This document shows, one piece after another, positions 63,957 through 64,000 of a DNA stretch of 64,000 bases (its first letter is position 1; each line of letters starts with the position of its first letter). The notes beneath the pieces were generated by a model, which did no database searches, had not been told where the DNA came from, and was given only the letters and a program-made list of their open reading frames with translations. The DNA comes from Minwuiaceae bacterium (GTDB lineage: Bacteria > Pseudomonadota > Alphaproteobacteria > Minwuiales > Minwuiaceae). The DNA lies in NCBI GenBank assembly GCA_028278525.1, contig JANQEE010000006.1, forward strand, positions 62,001 through 126,000, written 5' to 3'. A program made the position numbers and the translations under genes.

Positions 63957-64000
63957 ATGAGCGAAACAACGCAACGCATCGAATACGAGGAGACGAAGAG
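63957..64000 (+). CDS. Start of a gene cut by the right edge, possibly TRAP permease
   Basis: An ATG at 63957 opens MSETTQRIEYEETK, with no stop to the window end. A TRAP permease fusion gene often follows a TAXI binding protein, so that is the likely identity; only 14 residues are visible and no ribosome site is clear. Confidence 0.35.
   Translation, partial: MSETTQRIEYEETK

Overview
The window is GC-rich DNA of an alphaproteobacterium, most like the Rhodospirillales and their marine or environmental relatives. This rests on gene content and order: a TIGR02300 (FYDLN acid) protein beside tRNA-Ala; aroA-cmk-rpsA-ihfB-lapA; pyrF-trpF-trpB-trpA-accD-folC; trxA-addA-addB-murU-amgK-tsaE-divL; ahcY; and the HPr/EIIA-Man/RapZ/short-HprK block followed by chvG-chvI and pckA. 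DivL and short HprK are alphaproteobacterial hallmarks. No 16S gene is present, so no finer placement is possible.

Layout. 1-1500: two minus-strand genes of phage character (one runs off the left edge) next to the 3' end of tRNA-Ala(GGC), probably the edge of an integrated element. 1.7-13.9 kb: plus-strand housekeeping block for shikimate, CMP kinase, ribosomal protein S1, IHF-beta, pyrimidine, tryptophan, fatty-acid and folate genes. 13.9-34.4 kb: minus-strand block. It opens with a glutamine-synthetase-family enzyme fused to an N-terminal XRE-type helix-turn-helix. Then come thioredoxin, AddAB recombination nuclease, a MurU/AmgK cell-wall recycling pair, TsaE, a DivL-type pseudo-histidine kinase with Tyr at the phospho-acceptor position, S-adenosylhomocysteinase, the regulatory PTS cluster, ChvG/ChvI and a MATE pump. 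34.8-36.4 kb: pckA.

36.4-45.2 kb: an ExbB/ExbD-like membrane trio with an atypical periplasmic domain; a thiolase plus a Zn-ribbon-fused HMG-CoA-synthase-like protein that carries Gln where the catalytic Cys is expected; cyclophilin; a DksA/TraR-like protein; a quinone-oxidoreductase-like enzyme; and gamma-glutamyltransferase.

45.2-64 kb is accessory in character. It has dispersed palindromic repeats, a DUF1194 protein, a coiled-coil lipoprotein divergent from a membrane-embedded patatin-like lipase, an orphan PEP-CTERM-type protein, and serine hydrolases. It also holds a selenoprotein gene (PrdB/GrdB-like) read through an in-frame UGA with a clear SECIS-like hairpin, an NMT1/THI5-type ABC importer, a sulfotransferase and a GNAT acetyltransferase. 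It ends with two TAXI-family TRAP binding proteins flanking a fluoroacetate-dehalogenase-like hydrolase. A naive annotation would split the selenoprotein into two broken ORFs.

The strongest candidates for new biology are the UGA-recoded selenoprotein with its neighbouring importer, the HTH-glutamine synthetase fusion with its own putative operator, the patatin/lipoprotein pair, and the ExbBD-like trio.
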